64,000 nt of DNA from the NCBI RefSeq assembly GCF_001513785.1, contig NZ_LNQS01000001.1, forward strand, positions 310,001 to 374,000. The letters run 5' to 3'. A model generated the notes under the pieces. The model saw only the letters and a list, made by a program, of their open reading frames with translations, was not told the origin of the DNA and did not search any database. Both the position numbers and the translations under genes were made by a program. How positions within the stretch are numbered: position 1 is the first letter of the stretch; each line of letters begins with the position of its first letter. This DNA comes from Rheinheimera sp. EpRS3. Its GTDB lineage: Bacteria > Pseudomonadota > Gammaproteobacteria > Enterobacterales > Alteromonadaceae. This document shows, in pieces, positions 24,851 through 34,025 of this stretch.

Positions 24851-25874
24851 ATTCACTAACAGCAGTAGATTCACGTACCAGCAGCTCAGGAATAAATACC
24901 GGCTGTTTGTCTGACAGCATCTTACTGGCATTAGGCTTGGCATGGCGGAATAACAACTCTGCCGCTTGCTGCGCTATGGTAACGTTGGGCTGATGTGCTG
25001 TGGTTAACGGCGGCCAGGTTTGGCGCGAAAACGGGCTGTTTTCAAAGCCGGCAATCGCCAGCTGCTGTGGAATAGCAATATTCATCAAGCGTGCACTAAA
25101 TAAGGCACCAGCGGCAATTTCATCATTACAGGCAAAAATAGCACTGGGTTTTTTGCTCAGGTTCATCAGCTGTTTTGCGCCTTTTACACCCGATTCAAAT
25201 GAGTAACTGCCCGGCACAATAAACTTAGGGTTGGGGGTAATGCCGCGTTTAGTCAGCGCGGCCTGATAACCTGCCAGGCGCTCGCCGCTTGAGCTGTGTT
25301 CTTCGTCACCGCATAAAAAAGCGATATCAGTGTGGCCAAGCTCCAACAGGTGATTAGTAATTTTAAAAGCGGCGGTAAAGTCATCTACCAGCACACAGTT
25401 ACTTAACTTAGGTGACGGGGTAGAGCCAGAGATGATTCTGACAAAATGCACGCCGATTTTTTCCAGCGCTTCGGCAATATGTGGCATTTCAGAGAATGGC
25501 GGCGTTAGCACCAGGCCTGCTAAGCGTGATTGCTGCACTAAATCTATTACTTCCTGCACAATATCCGGTGATTTGGCATTGGTGGGGTGAATAAGCAGCT
25601 CATAGCCGTGCTTGCGGCACGCATCAAGTAAACCACGTTGCATATCAATTACATAATAGGCATTAGGGTTGTCGTAGATATAGCCAATGCTAAATGAGCG
25701 GTTACTGGCCAGATTACGAGCCGCGGCATTAGGCTGATATTGTAGCGCAGTAATAGCTGCCATCACTTTGTCATAGGTGTCTTTTCGCACCGACGGTTCA
25801 TTGTTCATTACCCGGGATACGGTTTTAATGGATACCCCAGCATGGCTGGCAACATCATTAATGGTTACTTTCAT
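24849..25874 (-). CDS. nagR: LacI-family repressor of N-acetylglucosamine use
   Basis: The N-terminal helix-turn-helix (1-50, TINDVASHAGVSIKTVSRV) and the hinge (ARNLASNRSFSIGYI) are typical LacI; the rest is a periplasmic-binding-like effector domain. The context (TonB receptor, hexosaminidase and nag genes, with three palindromes of the form AATGACARCGYTGTCATT) matches the NagR regulator reconstructed for Shewanella and relatives. That repressor releases DNA when N-acetylglucosamine 6-phosphate or a related sugar accumulates. One of the palindromes lies 72-90 bases upstream of its own start, so autoregulation is likely. The start, ATG 25874, has GGGAT before it. Confidence 0.85.
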   Translation of the reverse strand: MKVTINDVASHAGVSIKTVSRVMNNEPSVRKDTYDKVMAAITALQYQPNAAARNLASNRSFSIGYIYDNPNAYYVIDMQRGLLDACRKHGYELLIHPTNAKSPDIVQEVIDLVQQSRLAGLVLTPPFSEMPHIAEALEKIGVHFVRIISGSTPSPKLSNCVLVDDFTAAFKITNHLLELGHTDIAFLCGDEEHSSSGERLAGYQAALTKRGITPNPKFIVPGSYSFESGVKGAKQLMNLSKKPSAIFACNDEIAAGALFSARLMNIAIPQQLAIAGFENSPFSRQTWPPLTTAHQPNVTIAQQAAELLFRHAKPNASKMLSDKQPVFIPELLVRESTAVSE

Positions 25875-25945
25875 GGTTTATCCCACGGTTTTACTACGTT
25901 AAGGCTGCCTATTATATCGCCATTTGCAGTAATGTTTAGTATAGA

Positions 25946-25964
25946 AATGACAGCGCTGGTCATT
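25946..25964. promoter_or_regulatory. NagR operator 1 (nagR side)
   Basis: AATGACAGCGCTGGTCATT matches the NagR consensus AATGACARCGYTGTCATT except for one extra G in the right arm. It lies 72-90 bases upstream of the nagR start. Confidence 0.7.
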
Positions 25965-26210
25965 TATTAGATCAAATTAAACTAATGGATACCTCTTTTT
26001 TTGCGAAACGGCAAATGTTAATTGCTATTGCGTTAAGAACGATACTGCCTTAGCTAATGCTGGATAGGTTTAACATTATGAATTAGTTTTGAAAATTACA
26101 CATGCCGCGATATTTTTTGTGATGCTGGATTTTTACGAATAGGGAAGAGACTGGTAAATAAGCAAATAGACTAAGTTTGATAATGCGGTTAAATTTTCGT
26201 CGTATTTGGT

Positions 26211-26239
26211 TTGCAAAGGCAAAATTTTTTGTGTATGTT
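26211..26239 (+). promoter_or_regulatory. Promoter of the chito-oligosaccharide receptor
   Basis: TTGCAA (26211-26216), 17-base spacer, TATGTT (26234-26239). Transcription would begin near 26246, at the first base of NagR operator 2, which explains repression. Confidence 0.6.
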
Positions 26240-26246
26240 CACTTTC

Positions 26247-26264
26247 AATGACAGCGTTGTCATT
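26247..26264. promoter_or_regulatory. NagR operator 2 (receptor side)
   Basis: AATGACAGCGTTGTCATT is a full match to the NagR consensus AATGACARCGYTGTCATT. It overlaps the predicted transcription start of the receptor and ends 54 bases before its ATG. Confidence 0.85.
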
Positions 26265-26318
26265 GAGTGTCCGGGATGCAGTAAAACAGTAAAATTAAAA
26301 CAGGAACGGGAGAAGCAT

Positions 26319-29018
26319 ATGCAGCACAATAAAATTAATAAATGTGCCTTAGCAGTGAAGCTCAGCTTGTTGGTAGGAAGTGCCGCATTAACAATGCCAG
26401 CATTTGCCGCCGATCAGGTTGAAGCAACAGAACAGGTTGAAGTTATAGAAATCCGCGGTATACGCGCCTCACAAGAGGCTAACTTAAACGCCAAGCGTTA
26501 TTCAGGTGCAGTGGTTGATGTCGTTACGGCAGAAGACATTGGTAAGTTTCCTGATAAAAACGTCGCCGAGTCGTTGTCACGTATTACCGGGGTGTCCGTT
26601 ACCCGTGGTTTTGGTGAAGGCGAAAAAATCGCAGTACGTGGTACAGACCCTTCTCAAAACCGTACCTTACTTAATGGTGCATCGGTAGCGTCTGCTGATT
26701 GGTTTGTGCTGGATAATCCATCCCGCGCTTTTAACTTCACTTTGTTACCATCAAATGTAGTATCCGATTTAGAAGTGTATAAAACACCGCAGGCAGATAT
26801 TCAGGAGGGTTCTTTAGGCGGCACGGTGTACCTGAAAACGCGTAAACCACTGGATCTTGATGCTAACACGGTATCCCTACAGGCACAGGCGCAGTATAGC
26901 GATGTGTCCGAAGAGTGGGATCCGCAGTTGTCAGGCTTGTATTCATGGAAAAATGACAATGAAACCTTCGGTGTGTTGGTATCACTAACCCGCCAGGAAC
27001 GCTCTCTGGCACGAAAAGGTAAAGAGGTTCTGGGTTTTTACCGTCAGGAAGTTAATGGCACCGACTACTGGGCTCCGCGTTTGATTGGTGATGCTTATTT
27101 CCAACAACAACGCGAAAGAACTACCGCACTGGTTACCGCACAGTGGCAGCCAGCAGACAGTACAGATGTCGTCTTGAATATTCTTGACACTAAGCTTGAT
27201 GCCAACAATATCAACCATAACCTGTACACCTACTTCAACAATAACTTTGATCAAAGTGCTGCTGTTATTTCAGGCTCAGGGGTTATCTCCGGTGAGACCG
27301 GCGCGACCAGCTCGGAATTTGCTGTTATTGACCGGGTCTCTTTCAGCGATTCTAAGGCTTATGATCTGGAAATTAACCATACGCTGGACAACGGCATGGT
27401 GATTACCGGTAAGCTTGGTACGACAGAAGCTGAAGGTGGCACATCACGTGACCGCTACCATCAGTTTAACGGTAGCTATACCCGCTCTACCTACGATTCG
27501 AATCTGAACATACAAAATTATGTCGATGGCGAATTGGAAACCATGGAAGATATTGCTGCCCGTACGCTTGATTATGCGCAAGAGGGCTCCCGTCTGATGA
27601 CCGATGAGGAAGTTTATGCCGGTCTGGATCTGAAGTTTGATGTAAACAAAGGTATTTTTACTACGGTGAAAACCGGTGTCTTGTATCAGGATCATGATAA
27701 AGGACAACGCCAGGATGGTACCCGTTTCCACTGGCTGGCAGATTCTCAGCACATCGATCCGGTGAACGGACCTTATGGTACTGTGCGCCCTGGTGAAACA
27801 AGCTGGTCTTCCAGCTGGGGAACCACGCCATTTTCATCTTTTTCCAGTGGTGAAAACTATGCGTATTACCCGCTAATGAGCAGCGGAAAATCTGCTGAAT
27901 TGGCTTTCCCGGAAGCCGCCTATGCTGCGCCAACCGCCAGGTTTTTATTTTTACCTAACACCTGGGAAGTCAATGAGAAAATATCTGCCTTTTATGTAAA
28001 AGGGGATTTTTCCGGTGAATCTGTTCGTGGTGATATTGGTGTGCGGGTAGTTAAAACAGATGTATCCTCATCAGGCTACAGCTGGGACGGCGATTGGGTT
28101 GCTGCATCGATTTCGATGCTGGATGGCTATGACCTGCTGGCTGACGCAGTGGAAGCGGGCCGCAATGGTGATTGGAACATTCAGTACAATACTTTGAAAC
28201 ACAGTTACACCGATGTATTGCCAAATATCAATCTGGTATTTGACTTATCTGAAGACAGCTTATTGCGTTTCTCGGCAGCGCGGGTGATGGCGCGTCCTGA
28301 TTACATCAACATTGCCAACCAGCAATCAGTCAATATTCCTACCCGTAGTGGCAGCCGCGGCAACCCATATCTGGAGCCTGTGCGCGCAAACCAGTTTGAT
28401 ATTTCGTATGAGTGGTATTTCAACCCAAGCTCTCTGATAGCAGTTACATTGTTCCATAAAGATATTGAAGGTTCAGTGCTGAACTCTGTAAGCACAGAAA
28501 TCGCCTTTGATGAAATCAACAATGAGAATGTTGAAGTGACAATTACTGAGCCAAAGAATGGTTTAGGTGGTCGCGTGCAGGGGCTGGAATTGTCCTATCA
28601 GCAGGCATTTGGTGATTTTGGCGTGATTACTAATTACACCTACACTGATGCAGAAAGTGATCAGGAGCGTGATGCCGTGAATAACCCCGGTTCAGGGTTG
28701 ATTTCGGGTAATTCAAAACATATGGCCAACGTTACAGGTTACTATGAAAACGACCTTATCAGTGCCCGTTTAAGTTACAACTACCGCACGGAGTTTTTCA
28801 ACGGGGTCGGTGAGTTCGGTAATGAAGTATACACCGATGACTTCGGCCAATTAGATGCGAGCCTGACATACAACTTCAGCGAAACAGTTTCATTCGTAGT
28901 TGAAGCAGTAAATTTGTTGGATGAGGATTTATATCAATACCATATTGATAAAGCCCGTCCAACGTCGCTGTATGAAAATGGTCGTCGCTTTACAGCTGGT
29001 GTAAACGTAAGGTTTTAA
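26319..29018 (+). CDS. TonB-dependent receptor for chito-oligosaccharides/GlcNAc
   Basis: I set the start at ATG 26319, since GGGAG is about six bases upstream and the signal peptide follows directly (cut after AFA, residue 30). An earlier TTG at 26211 would place the promoter and operator inside the gene. The TonB box is VEVIEIRGIR (40-49); the plug holds DIGKFPDKNVAESLSRITGV and RTLLNG, typical of carbohydrate TonB receptors. A barrel of about 700 residues ends in FTAGVNVRF. Placement beside nagR, a NagR operator at its promoter, and the hexosaminidase downstream identify it as the outer-membrane receptor for chitin fragments. It ends at a bidirectional terminator. Confidence 0.85.
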   Translation: MQHNKINKCALAVKLSLLVGSAALTMPAFAADQVEATEQVEVIEIRGIRASQEANLNAKRYSGAVVDVVTAEDIGKFPDKNVAESLSRITGVSVTRGFGEGEKIAVRGTDPSQNRTLLNGASVASADWFVLDNPSRAFNFTLLPSNVVSDLEVYKTPQADIQEGSLGGTVYLKTRKPLDLDANTVSLQAQAQYSDVSEEWDPQLSGLYSWKNDNETFGVLVSLTRQERSLARKGKEVLGFYRQEVNGTDYWAPRLIGDAYFQQQRERTTALVTAQWQPADSTDVVLNILDTKLDANNINHNLYTYFNNNFDQSAAVISGSGVISGETGATSSEFAVIDRVSFSDSKAYDLEINHTLDNGMVITGKLGTTEAEGGTSRDRYHQFNGSYTRSTYDSNLNIQNYVDGELETMEDIAARTLDYAQEGSRLMTDEEVYAGLDLKFDVNKGIFTTVKTGVLYQDHDKGQRQDGTRFHWLADSQHIDPVNGPYGTVRPGETSWSSSWGTTPFSSFSSGENYAYYPLMSSGKSAELAFPEAAYAAPTARFLFLPNTWEVNEKISAFYVKGDFSGESVRGDIGVRVVKTDVSSSGYSWDGDWVAASISMLDGYDLLADAVEAGRNGDWNIQYNTLKHSYTDVLPNINLVFDLSEDSLLRFSAARVMARPDYINIANQQSVNIPTRSGSRGNPYLEPVRANQFDISYEWYFNPSSLIAVTLFHKDIEGSVLNSVSTEIAFDEINNENVEVTITEPKNGLGGRVQGLELSYQQAFGDFGVITNYTYTDAESDQERDAVNNPGSGLISGNSKHMANVTGYYENDLISARLSYNYRTEFFNGVGEFGNEVYTDDFGQLDASLTYNFSETVSFVVEAVNLLDEDLYQYHIDKARPTSLYENGRRFTAGVNVRF

Positions 29019-29032
29019 GCTATATCACTGCT

Positions 29033-29060
29033 AAAACGCCCCGAGTACCGGGGCGTTTTT
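29033..29060. terminator. Terminator after chito-oligosaccharide receptor
   Basis: CGCCCCG and CGGGGCG form a stem with AGTAC in the loop, flanked by AAAA and TTTTTTT. It lies between the receptor and the convergent TSUP gene, whose stop is at 29061. Confidence 0.85.
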
Positions 29061-30140
29061 TTATCCTGCTTTAACCTGCGGAGTTTCCGCTGTAGTGTTT
29101 TGCTGCAATGCACAGCGTTTTGCTACCAGTTTATTACCCAGGCGGCGCAGTTGCTCAAAACCCAGCAAACATATAACTACTGCTAACGCAGATAACAGCA
29201 TGCCCGTTAAACCCAAACTGGCGCGTTCAGAATGCATAGTCCAGAAAAACTGCAGCACACATAAAAACGCCACGACTAACAATGTTGGTTTACGGCCAAT
29301 CAGTGCAACGATAAATACCCCCAACGGCGCGCCCAGGGCGACAACGGGGGCGGCGGCCAGCCAGTTTTCAAATACGCCGGGTTGCATGCCGGTGGTCAGG
29401 TTTTTTACCACTACACCCAGTACAGAAGTGAATGCCATAATAATGACAGAAGTTGGAATGGCAATTTTCAGATCGGTACGGCACAACAGCACCAAAGCGG
29501 TATACAGCACCAAAGCGGTATACAGCACCAAAGCGGTATACAGCACCATGTCGATGCCGACACCCGTAACGGAGGCAACGGCTGCGCCGGATAATAAACC
29601 AATCCAGCAGCCAACTTTAAAATCCCATTTTTCGTTAAATTCAGTCATACCGCTGTGGCCGGCAATTTCGTTAACACGATACAGGTGTAAAATGCCAAAG
29701 CTGGCCCAGACTACTGCAAACACCAATTTTATCCACAGACCAGGAATATAAGGGGCTATTAACCAAATGCCCAACGGCGTGCCAATTAAGCTACCCAGCA
29801 TGGCGCCTTTGAGCATGGCCCAGGCAATTGGCTGACGGCGGGCCAGAATAAAAATACTGGCGCTGGTCATGCCGATTGCTTGTACCGCGAAACTGAAATC
29901 TCGCCCCAGTGTGGCAGGCAGTTCAAACAACAGTACTAATACCGGAAAACCAACAGTGCCGCCGCCCATAGGCGTGGAGCCCGCAGCATAACTGCCAATA
30001 GCCATTGCAACAGCGATTGGCCAGTGTGCTTTTGCTTCAGGCCAGTAGCCAAGGCCGATAACCAAATACAGCCATACGGCATAAAAACCTGCCAGCCAGA
30101 GTAACCATATCCACAAATGTTGTTTCAGTTTTTGCTGCAT
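29061..30140 (-). CDS. TSUP-family permease (TauE/SafE-like) with tandem repeat
   Basis: A membrane protein of 359 residues with about nine helices and the GGGTVGFPVLVLLF stretch of TauE/SafE (TSUP) permeases near residue 60. Known relatives move sulfite or organosulfur acids across the inner membrane; the substrate here is unknown. Residues near 198-218 consist of the hexapeptide LYTALV repeated about 3.5 times, from an 18-bp tandem repeat in the DNA (29487-29548). This lengthens a membrane segment by about 12 residues over a single-copy version. Location between nag genes is suggestive, but it points toward the receptor terminator and has no NagR site before it, so its link to chitin use is unproven. 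Confidence 0.8.
   Translation of the reverse strand: MQQKLKQHLWIWLLWLAGFYAVWLYLVIGLGYWPEAKAHWPIAVAMAIGSYAAGSTPMGGGTVGFPVLVLLFELPATLGRDFSFAVQAIGMTSASIFILARRQPIAWAMLKGAMLGSLIGTPLGIWLIAPYIPGLWIKLVFAVVWASFGILHLYRVNEIAGHSGMTEFNEKWDFKVGCWIGLLSGAAVASVTGVGIDMVLYTALVLYTALVLYTALVLLCRTDLKIAIPTSVIIMAFTSVLGVVVKNLTTGMQPGVFENWLAAAPVVALGAPLGVFIVALIGRKPTLLVVAFLCVLQFFWTMHSERASLGLTGMLLSALAVVICLLGFEQLRRLGNKLVAKRCALQQNTTAETPQVKAG
29487..29548. repeat. 18-bp tandem repeat, 3.4 copies, inside TSUP gene
   Basis: The unit CAGCACCAAAGCGGTATA occurs at 29487-29504, 29505-29522 and 29523-29540, then a partial fourth copy to 29548. All copies are identical, so the expansion is recent. The unit is a multiple of three and keeps the frame open. 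Confidence 0.95.
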
Positions 30141-30466
30141 TTATCAAAGCTGTGTCAGTAGAAATTGATGTGGTGTTATATCGGTTTCTCTGCTGTTTTG
30201 CCACAGATAACACAGCTTACACACCGCTTTAAGAAAAAATTGTGCGTAATAACAGTGACACTGACTTGGAGTAACAATAAAAAAACTGATGGCAGAGAGT
30301 CTATTAGTGCTTCAGCTATAGTTTGCTGCTGCAAAGGCTGTTGATCCTATCGGCGACTTAGCGCATGATAACACCGCACTGCTGGTGGCGTTCGGGGTAG
30401 GCGATTTATAACAACATCTTTGCCATCAGTACTTCTCAAATCCATGAACAGAATAAAGAGCAGTTT
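30141..30466. other. Intergenic region TSUP / sapC
   Basis: This 326-base gap between divergent genes has no NagR operator. A 29-codon open stretch at 30322-30411 encodes a protein-like peptide (starting FAAAKAVDPIGDL) without a start codon or ribosome-binding site and may be a gene relic. No clear promoter was identified for sapC. Confidence 0.35.
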
Positions 30467-31174
30467 ATGACTTCAACACCTAAGATTGTGCCGTTAAATA
30501 AAGAACAGCACGCCGCAACTAAAATCAATAATAACAACGCTTTTTCTCATATCAGCAGCGAGCATTTATTACCGGTAGTGGTACACGAATTTGTTGTGGC
30601 CGGTGCTGAGTTCCCCATTGTATTTGTAAAAGCCAACGACACTTTTCAGCCGGTAGCTATGCTGGGCCTGGCTGCGCAGCAAAACCTGTTTATGCAAAAT
30701 GATCAATGGCAGGCGCTGTATGTGCCACGAGCGGCGCGTAATTACCCACTGGTGCTGGTTAAAGATAAGCCGGATGGCGATCGTCTGATGGTGGGCCTGG
30801 ATGAAAGCTCGGCCCGTGTTGGCCAGGTTGAAGGTAATGCCCTGTTTAATGACGATGGCAGCGAGAGCGAGTTTTTAACCCAGCGTAAACAGCAAATGGC
30901 TGAATATGTCGATATGGGCATGATTACCCGTAATTTTGTGGAAAAATTACAAAGCCTGGAACTGATTAAAGAACAGGTATTAACACTGACAATTAAAGGT
31001 GAAGAGCGCCGTATTAACGGTATTTACCTGATTGACGAGCCAAAACTGAACGAGCTGAGCGATGAAGTGTTCCTTGAGCTGCGTAAAAACGGTTACTTAA
31101 CCGCTATTTATGCTCTTTTAATGTCGCTGCAGCATACGCAGAAACTGGTAAAGAAAATCGCTGACGCCGGTTAA
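30467..31174 (+). CDS. SapC family protein
   Basis: The 235-residue protein matches the SapC pattern: HEFVVAGAEFPIVFVK (about 44-59), QWQALYVPRAARNYPL near 85-100, and a C-terminal region RINGIYLIDEPKLNEL followed by a helix ending in KKIADAG. SapC proteins were first linked to S-layer genes in Campylobacter, but in Alteromonadales they are commonly found next to carbohydrate TonB receptors and tryptophan halogenase-like proteins. No signal peptide is seen, so it is probably cytoplasmic. Its function is unknown; the nag locus suggests an accessory role in oligosaccharide uptake or its control. Two hairpins follow. Confidence 0.78.
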   Translation: MTSTPKIVPLNKEQHAATKINNNNAFSHISSEHLLPVVVHEFVVAGAEFPIVFVKANDTFQPVAMLGLAAQQNLFMQNDQWQALYVPRAARNYPLVLVKDKPDGDRLMVGLDESSARVGQVEGNALFNDDGSESEFLTQRKQQMAEYVDMGMITRNFVEKLQSLELIKEQVLTLTIKGEERRINGIYLIDEPKLNELSDEVFLELRKNGYLTAIYALLMSLQHTQKLVKKIADAG

Positions 31175-31177
31175 TTA

Positions 31178-31210
31178 ATAAAGCTAATAGATTGATGCGA
31201 TTAGCTTTAT
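31178..31210. terminator. Hairpin after sapC
   Basis: ATAAAGCTAAT and ATTAGCTTTAT form a perfect 11-bp stem with an 11-base loop, starting three bases after the sapC stop. There is no T-run of length, so it may protect the transcript or back up the terminator that follows. Confidence 0.55.
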
Positions 31211-31225
31211 TTGTAGTGTTGCCTG

Positions 31226-31259
31226 AAAGCCAGCTAACTTAAGTTAGCTGGCTTTTTTT
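31226..31259. terminator. Bidirectional terminator sapC/hexosaminidase
   Basis: AAAGCCAGCTAACTT is followed at once by its perfect reverse complement, a 30-bp palindrome ending in seven T. It separates the convergent sapC and hexosaminidase genes. Confidence 0.88.
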
Positions 31260-31263
31260 ATCT

Positions 31264-33819
31264 TCAAAGTTCGGGTATTACTGTACGGCTTACGGTATTG
31301 CCCAGACGGCTGCGCAGCCAAAGCGTAGCCGGTTGTGCTGGCGTGGTAGCTGGGCAGGGGTGCCAGTTCTGGCCCTGATCGGTACTACACTCGGTAGTTA
31401 ACAACGGCAGCGCCGTATTGACCTGCAGTTGCTCAGCACTGAGTTTTACGCCCGGTGGTGGCAGGTAAAAACTGCTGTTATTCGCAGCCAACCGGCCCAG
31501 CTCAACCTGGCTTAACCGCAAAGCAAACCGCTGCCAGTCCTGGCTACGCTGAATGCTGTTGTTATTGGCCTCCCAGCCGGCTTTATGCCAGGCACGCTCG
31601 GCCAATGCCAGCAGGCGGGGGTAGATCATTTGTTCCAGCTGCTCTGCTGTACGTATGGTTTCGCTCCACACCTGGCCCTGAATGCCAAGAATGTTTTCAG
31701 CTTGTTTAAGTGCCGGCATTTCGCGGCCCACCAGCGCTTCTAAATCGGTAATAAGTGCGCCGCTGCGCGTAGTGTCGGCATTGGCGTACAAATTGTCTGG
31801 CATAAAGCCAAACACTTTGTCGATACCGCTAAAGCGGGTGGCCCAGTAATAACCGCGCTCGGCCGGGTTGGCTTCGTGCGGGTGATCAAAATACAAATGG
31901 GTGCCGGGTGACAGGATCACCTGATAACCGTTATTGGCCAGTCGATAAGCGCGATCGCCCACACCCCATTCCCAGATATTGTCCCAGGCGTTGGCTATTA
32001 CCCGTTCGTTAGCAAACTGACTGCGGTTAAAGGTATTTTGCCGATCGTACATTAAACCGTCTTCCCAGCCTGCCAGTGCAAGGCCGCGCTGTTGGGTGAT
32101 ATCTGCCAGCTGGCTGACAAAATAGGGTTTTAAATCGGCTACTCCTGTTACACCATTACCCGCGTCGTTAAACAACTGCTGACAGGCGGCAGAACCGGTC
32201 CAGGAGCCGTTGGCTACCTCATCACCGCCCATATGAAAAATATTCAGTTTAATACCGGCCTGGCGGTACATTTGTTGTAGCTCATACACCACTTTATCGA
32301 CAAAGGCATAGGTAGATGCCATGCAGACATTAGCTGAATTGTCGTTGTAGTTTTGCACGCTAAGGTAACTGGAGCTGTCATTCGGATCAGACAGCAAATA
32401 CTGTCTGGCTGCCTCTGGTTGGCCTGCGGCCATTAAACGGCTATAGCGGGCTTTCATGGCCACAATAGCGGCACGGGCGTGGCCAGGCAGGTCAATTTCC
32501 GGTATGACTTCAATATGACGCTCTGCGGCGTATTGCAAAATTTCAATGAAATCGGTTGTGCTGTAATAACCATTACCAGAGCCATCCGGGTGCGGCCCGG
32601 TGCCAAGTTGAGTAAGCAGGCAGTGCTGCTCGGTTAAATCAAAGCAACGTTTGGCACCGATATCGGTTAGCTCCGGCAGACCGGGAATTTCCAGCCGCCA
32701 GCCTTCGTCTTCTGTCAGGTGCAGGTGCAGCTTGTTCAGTTTGTAGCGCGCCATATTATCAATTAGCCGCAGAGTCACATCTTTACCGTGAAAGTTACGC
32801 GCCATATCGTAGTGCATGCCGCGCCAGGTAGCGCGTGGCTGATCGGTTATTTTGCCTGCAGGTAGCAGCAGTTTATTGTCTTGCTGTTGTAGCAGCGCCA
32901 GTAATGTCTGCACAGCATAAAAGGCGCCGGCGTTGTCTTTACCGGTAATGCTGATAGCTTGATCGCTGATATCAAGCTGGTAGCCCTCAGCAGTAACAGC
33001 TAAGTCGCTATCTACCTGTAGTGTAATCACGCTGGTTTTTTTATCTGCCGCGCCGCTGCTGCCGGGCACCGATAAGCCCATTTGCTGTAACTGCTGTTGC
33101 AGGTATTTTACCTCTTGTGTCAGGCGGCCACTAAAATGAATGTGCCAGCTGTTATCTAGCGTAACACGGCGCTTACTAAATTCGGCCTGAAGTGGCGTAG
33201 GTATAATGCGGGTGCTGACATCATCGCTTATACGGGCACTGTTTAGCTGTGTGTTGTGGTTAAAGCGTAATGCTGTGTCGACCACCGGCACCTGATCCGG
33301 CTCGCCCATATTGCGCAGCTGTTGCTTTGGTGCACTAATAGGCCGCACAAACTGGCTGAAGTCTTCAGTATCAGTATTGGTAAAAACTTCGGCTTGCAGC
33401 TTAGCAAAGGCAATAAAAGCGCGTGGCATAAAATCACTGTAGCTTACCATCCAGGGTGCAGATTCAAACGGCAGCGTCAATTGTTGCGAGGGCTTAAGGC
33501 CGGCAAAGCCCGCTATCGGGCGGATACGGTGCAGGTCGCCTTGTACGTGTTCAACTTGTAAACCCTGTTGCCGGGTAGGCTCTATGCGGCGGATCAAATG
33601 AAAGTAAATTTGCCAGTCTGCTTCGCCTGCAGGCAGGGCATGTGCAGAGTTATTCTGCAGTGTTATAGCAGCGCTAAAACGGGAAGGTGTATCCAGCTTG
33701 TTTGACTGCACACTAAATTGCAAGCTGCTGTTTTGGGCAAATTCTGCCAGTTGTTGCTGGGTCCATGCCGCCGATGCCGGAGCTGCACTTAGCATCAGTA
33801 AAAACATAATAACGCGCAT
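31264..33819 (-). CDS. Beta-N-acetylhexosaminidase, GH20 (chitobiase)
   Basis: A signal peptide (1-17, ending APASA) directs the 851-residue enzyme out of the cytoplasm. The N-terminal part is the chitobiase carbohydrate-binding domain (about 30-175). A GH20b domain (about 200-330) and the GH20 barrel follow, with MHYDMARNFHGKDVTLRLID and the catalytic Asp533-Glu534 pair in HMGGDEVANGSW. The C-terminal segment (about 775-851) resembles the CHB_HEX_C domain. It releases GlcNAc from chitobiose and short chito-oligosaccharides by substrate-assisted catalysis. The start has GGGGAA before it. The divergent nagK operon is 317 bases away, and the NagR site at 34026 may serve both. Confidence 0.9.
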   Translation of the reverse strand: MRVIMFLLMLSAAPASAAWTQQQLAEFAQNSSLQFSVQSNKLDTPSRFSAAITLQNNSAHALPAGEADWQIYFHLIRRIEPTRQQGLQVEHVQGDLHRIRPIAGFAGLKPSQQLTLPFESAPWMVSYSDFMPRAFIAFAKLQAEVFTNTDTEDFSQFVRPISAPKQQLRNMGEPDQVPVVDTALRFNHNTQLNSARISDDVSTRIIPTPLQAEFSKRRVTLDNSWHIHFSGRLTQEVKYLQQQLQQMGLSVPGSSGAADKKTSVITLQVDSDLAVTAEGYQLDISDQAISITGKDNAGAFYAVQTLLALLQQQDNKLLLPAGKITDQPRATWRGMHYDMARNFHGKDVTLRLIDNMARYKLNKLHLHLTEDEGWRLEIPGLPELTDIGAKRCFDLTEQHCLLTQLGTGPHPDGSGNGYYSTTDFIEILQYAAERHIEVIPEIDLPGHARAAIVAMKARYSRLMAAGQPEAARQYLLSDPNDSSSYLSVQNYNDNSANVCMASTYAFVDKVVYELQQMYRQAGIKLNIFHMGGDEVANGSWTGSAACQQLFNDAGNGVTGVADLKPYFVSQLADITQQRGLALAGWEDGLMYDRQNTFNRSQFANERVIANAWDNIWEWGVGDRAYRLANNGYQVILSPGTHLYFDHPHEANPAERGYYWATRFSGIDKVFGFMPDNLYANADTTRSGALITDLEALVGREMPALKQAENILGIQGQVWSETIRTAEQLEQMIYPRLLALAERAWHKAGWEANNNSIQRSQDWQRFALRLSQVELGRLAANNSSFYLPPPGVKLSAEQLQVNTALPLLTTECSTDQGQNWHPCPATTPAQPATLWLRSRLGNTVSRTVIPEL

Positions 33820-33987
33820 AAAAAATTCCCCTGTTATAGCGGGTGCTATGCAATTTGCACCAGCTTGTTATTTTAGTATGTTAGCAAACAACTTAAATTT
33901 CTTAGGTAAATTTATGATTATATTGTTAATTTTAAATTTAATGCGGTCAGCACCGTAAAATGCCCGTTTGTTTTTCAAACAAGACAC

Positions 33988-34015
33988 TTGTTATTTGCCA
34001 GATTTATTATATGCT
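33988..34015 (+). promoter_or_regulatory. Promoter of nagK operon
   Basis: TTGTTA (33988-33993), 16-base spacer, TATGCT (34010-34015). The NagR operator begins 10 bases after it, at the expected transcription start. Confidence 0.5.
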
Positions 34016-34025
34016 GATTTTTAAA

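Larger units (their letters stand above)
25875..26318. other. Divergent control region nagR / chito-oligosaccharide receptor
   Basis: This 444-base region is AT-rich, has no gene and carries two NagR palindromes and one promoter, annotated separately. A long frame that reaches back to TTG 26211 would start inside the -35 box and is not a credible gene start. Confidence 0.6.

Noticed and set aside
26211-26318. Earlier start of the chito-oligosaccharide receptor at TTG 26211
   Set aside because: It would put the promoter -35 box and the NagR operator in the coding region and push the signal peptide inside the protein.
29487-29548. CRISPR-like repeat
   Set aside because: The copies are directly joined without spacers and lie in an open reading frame.
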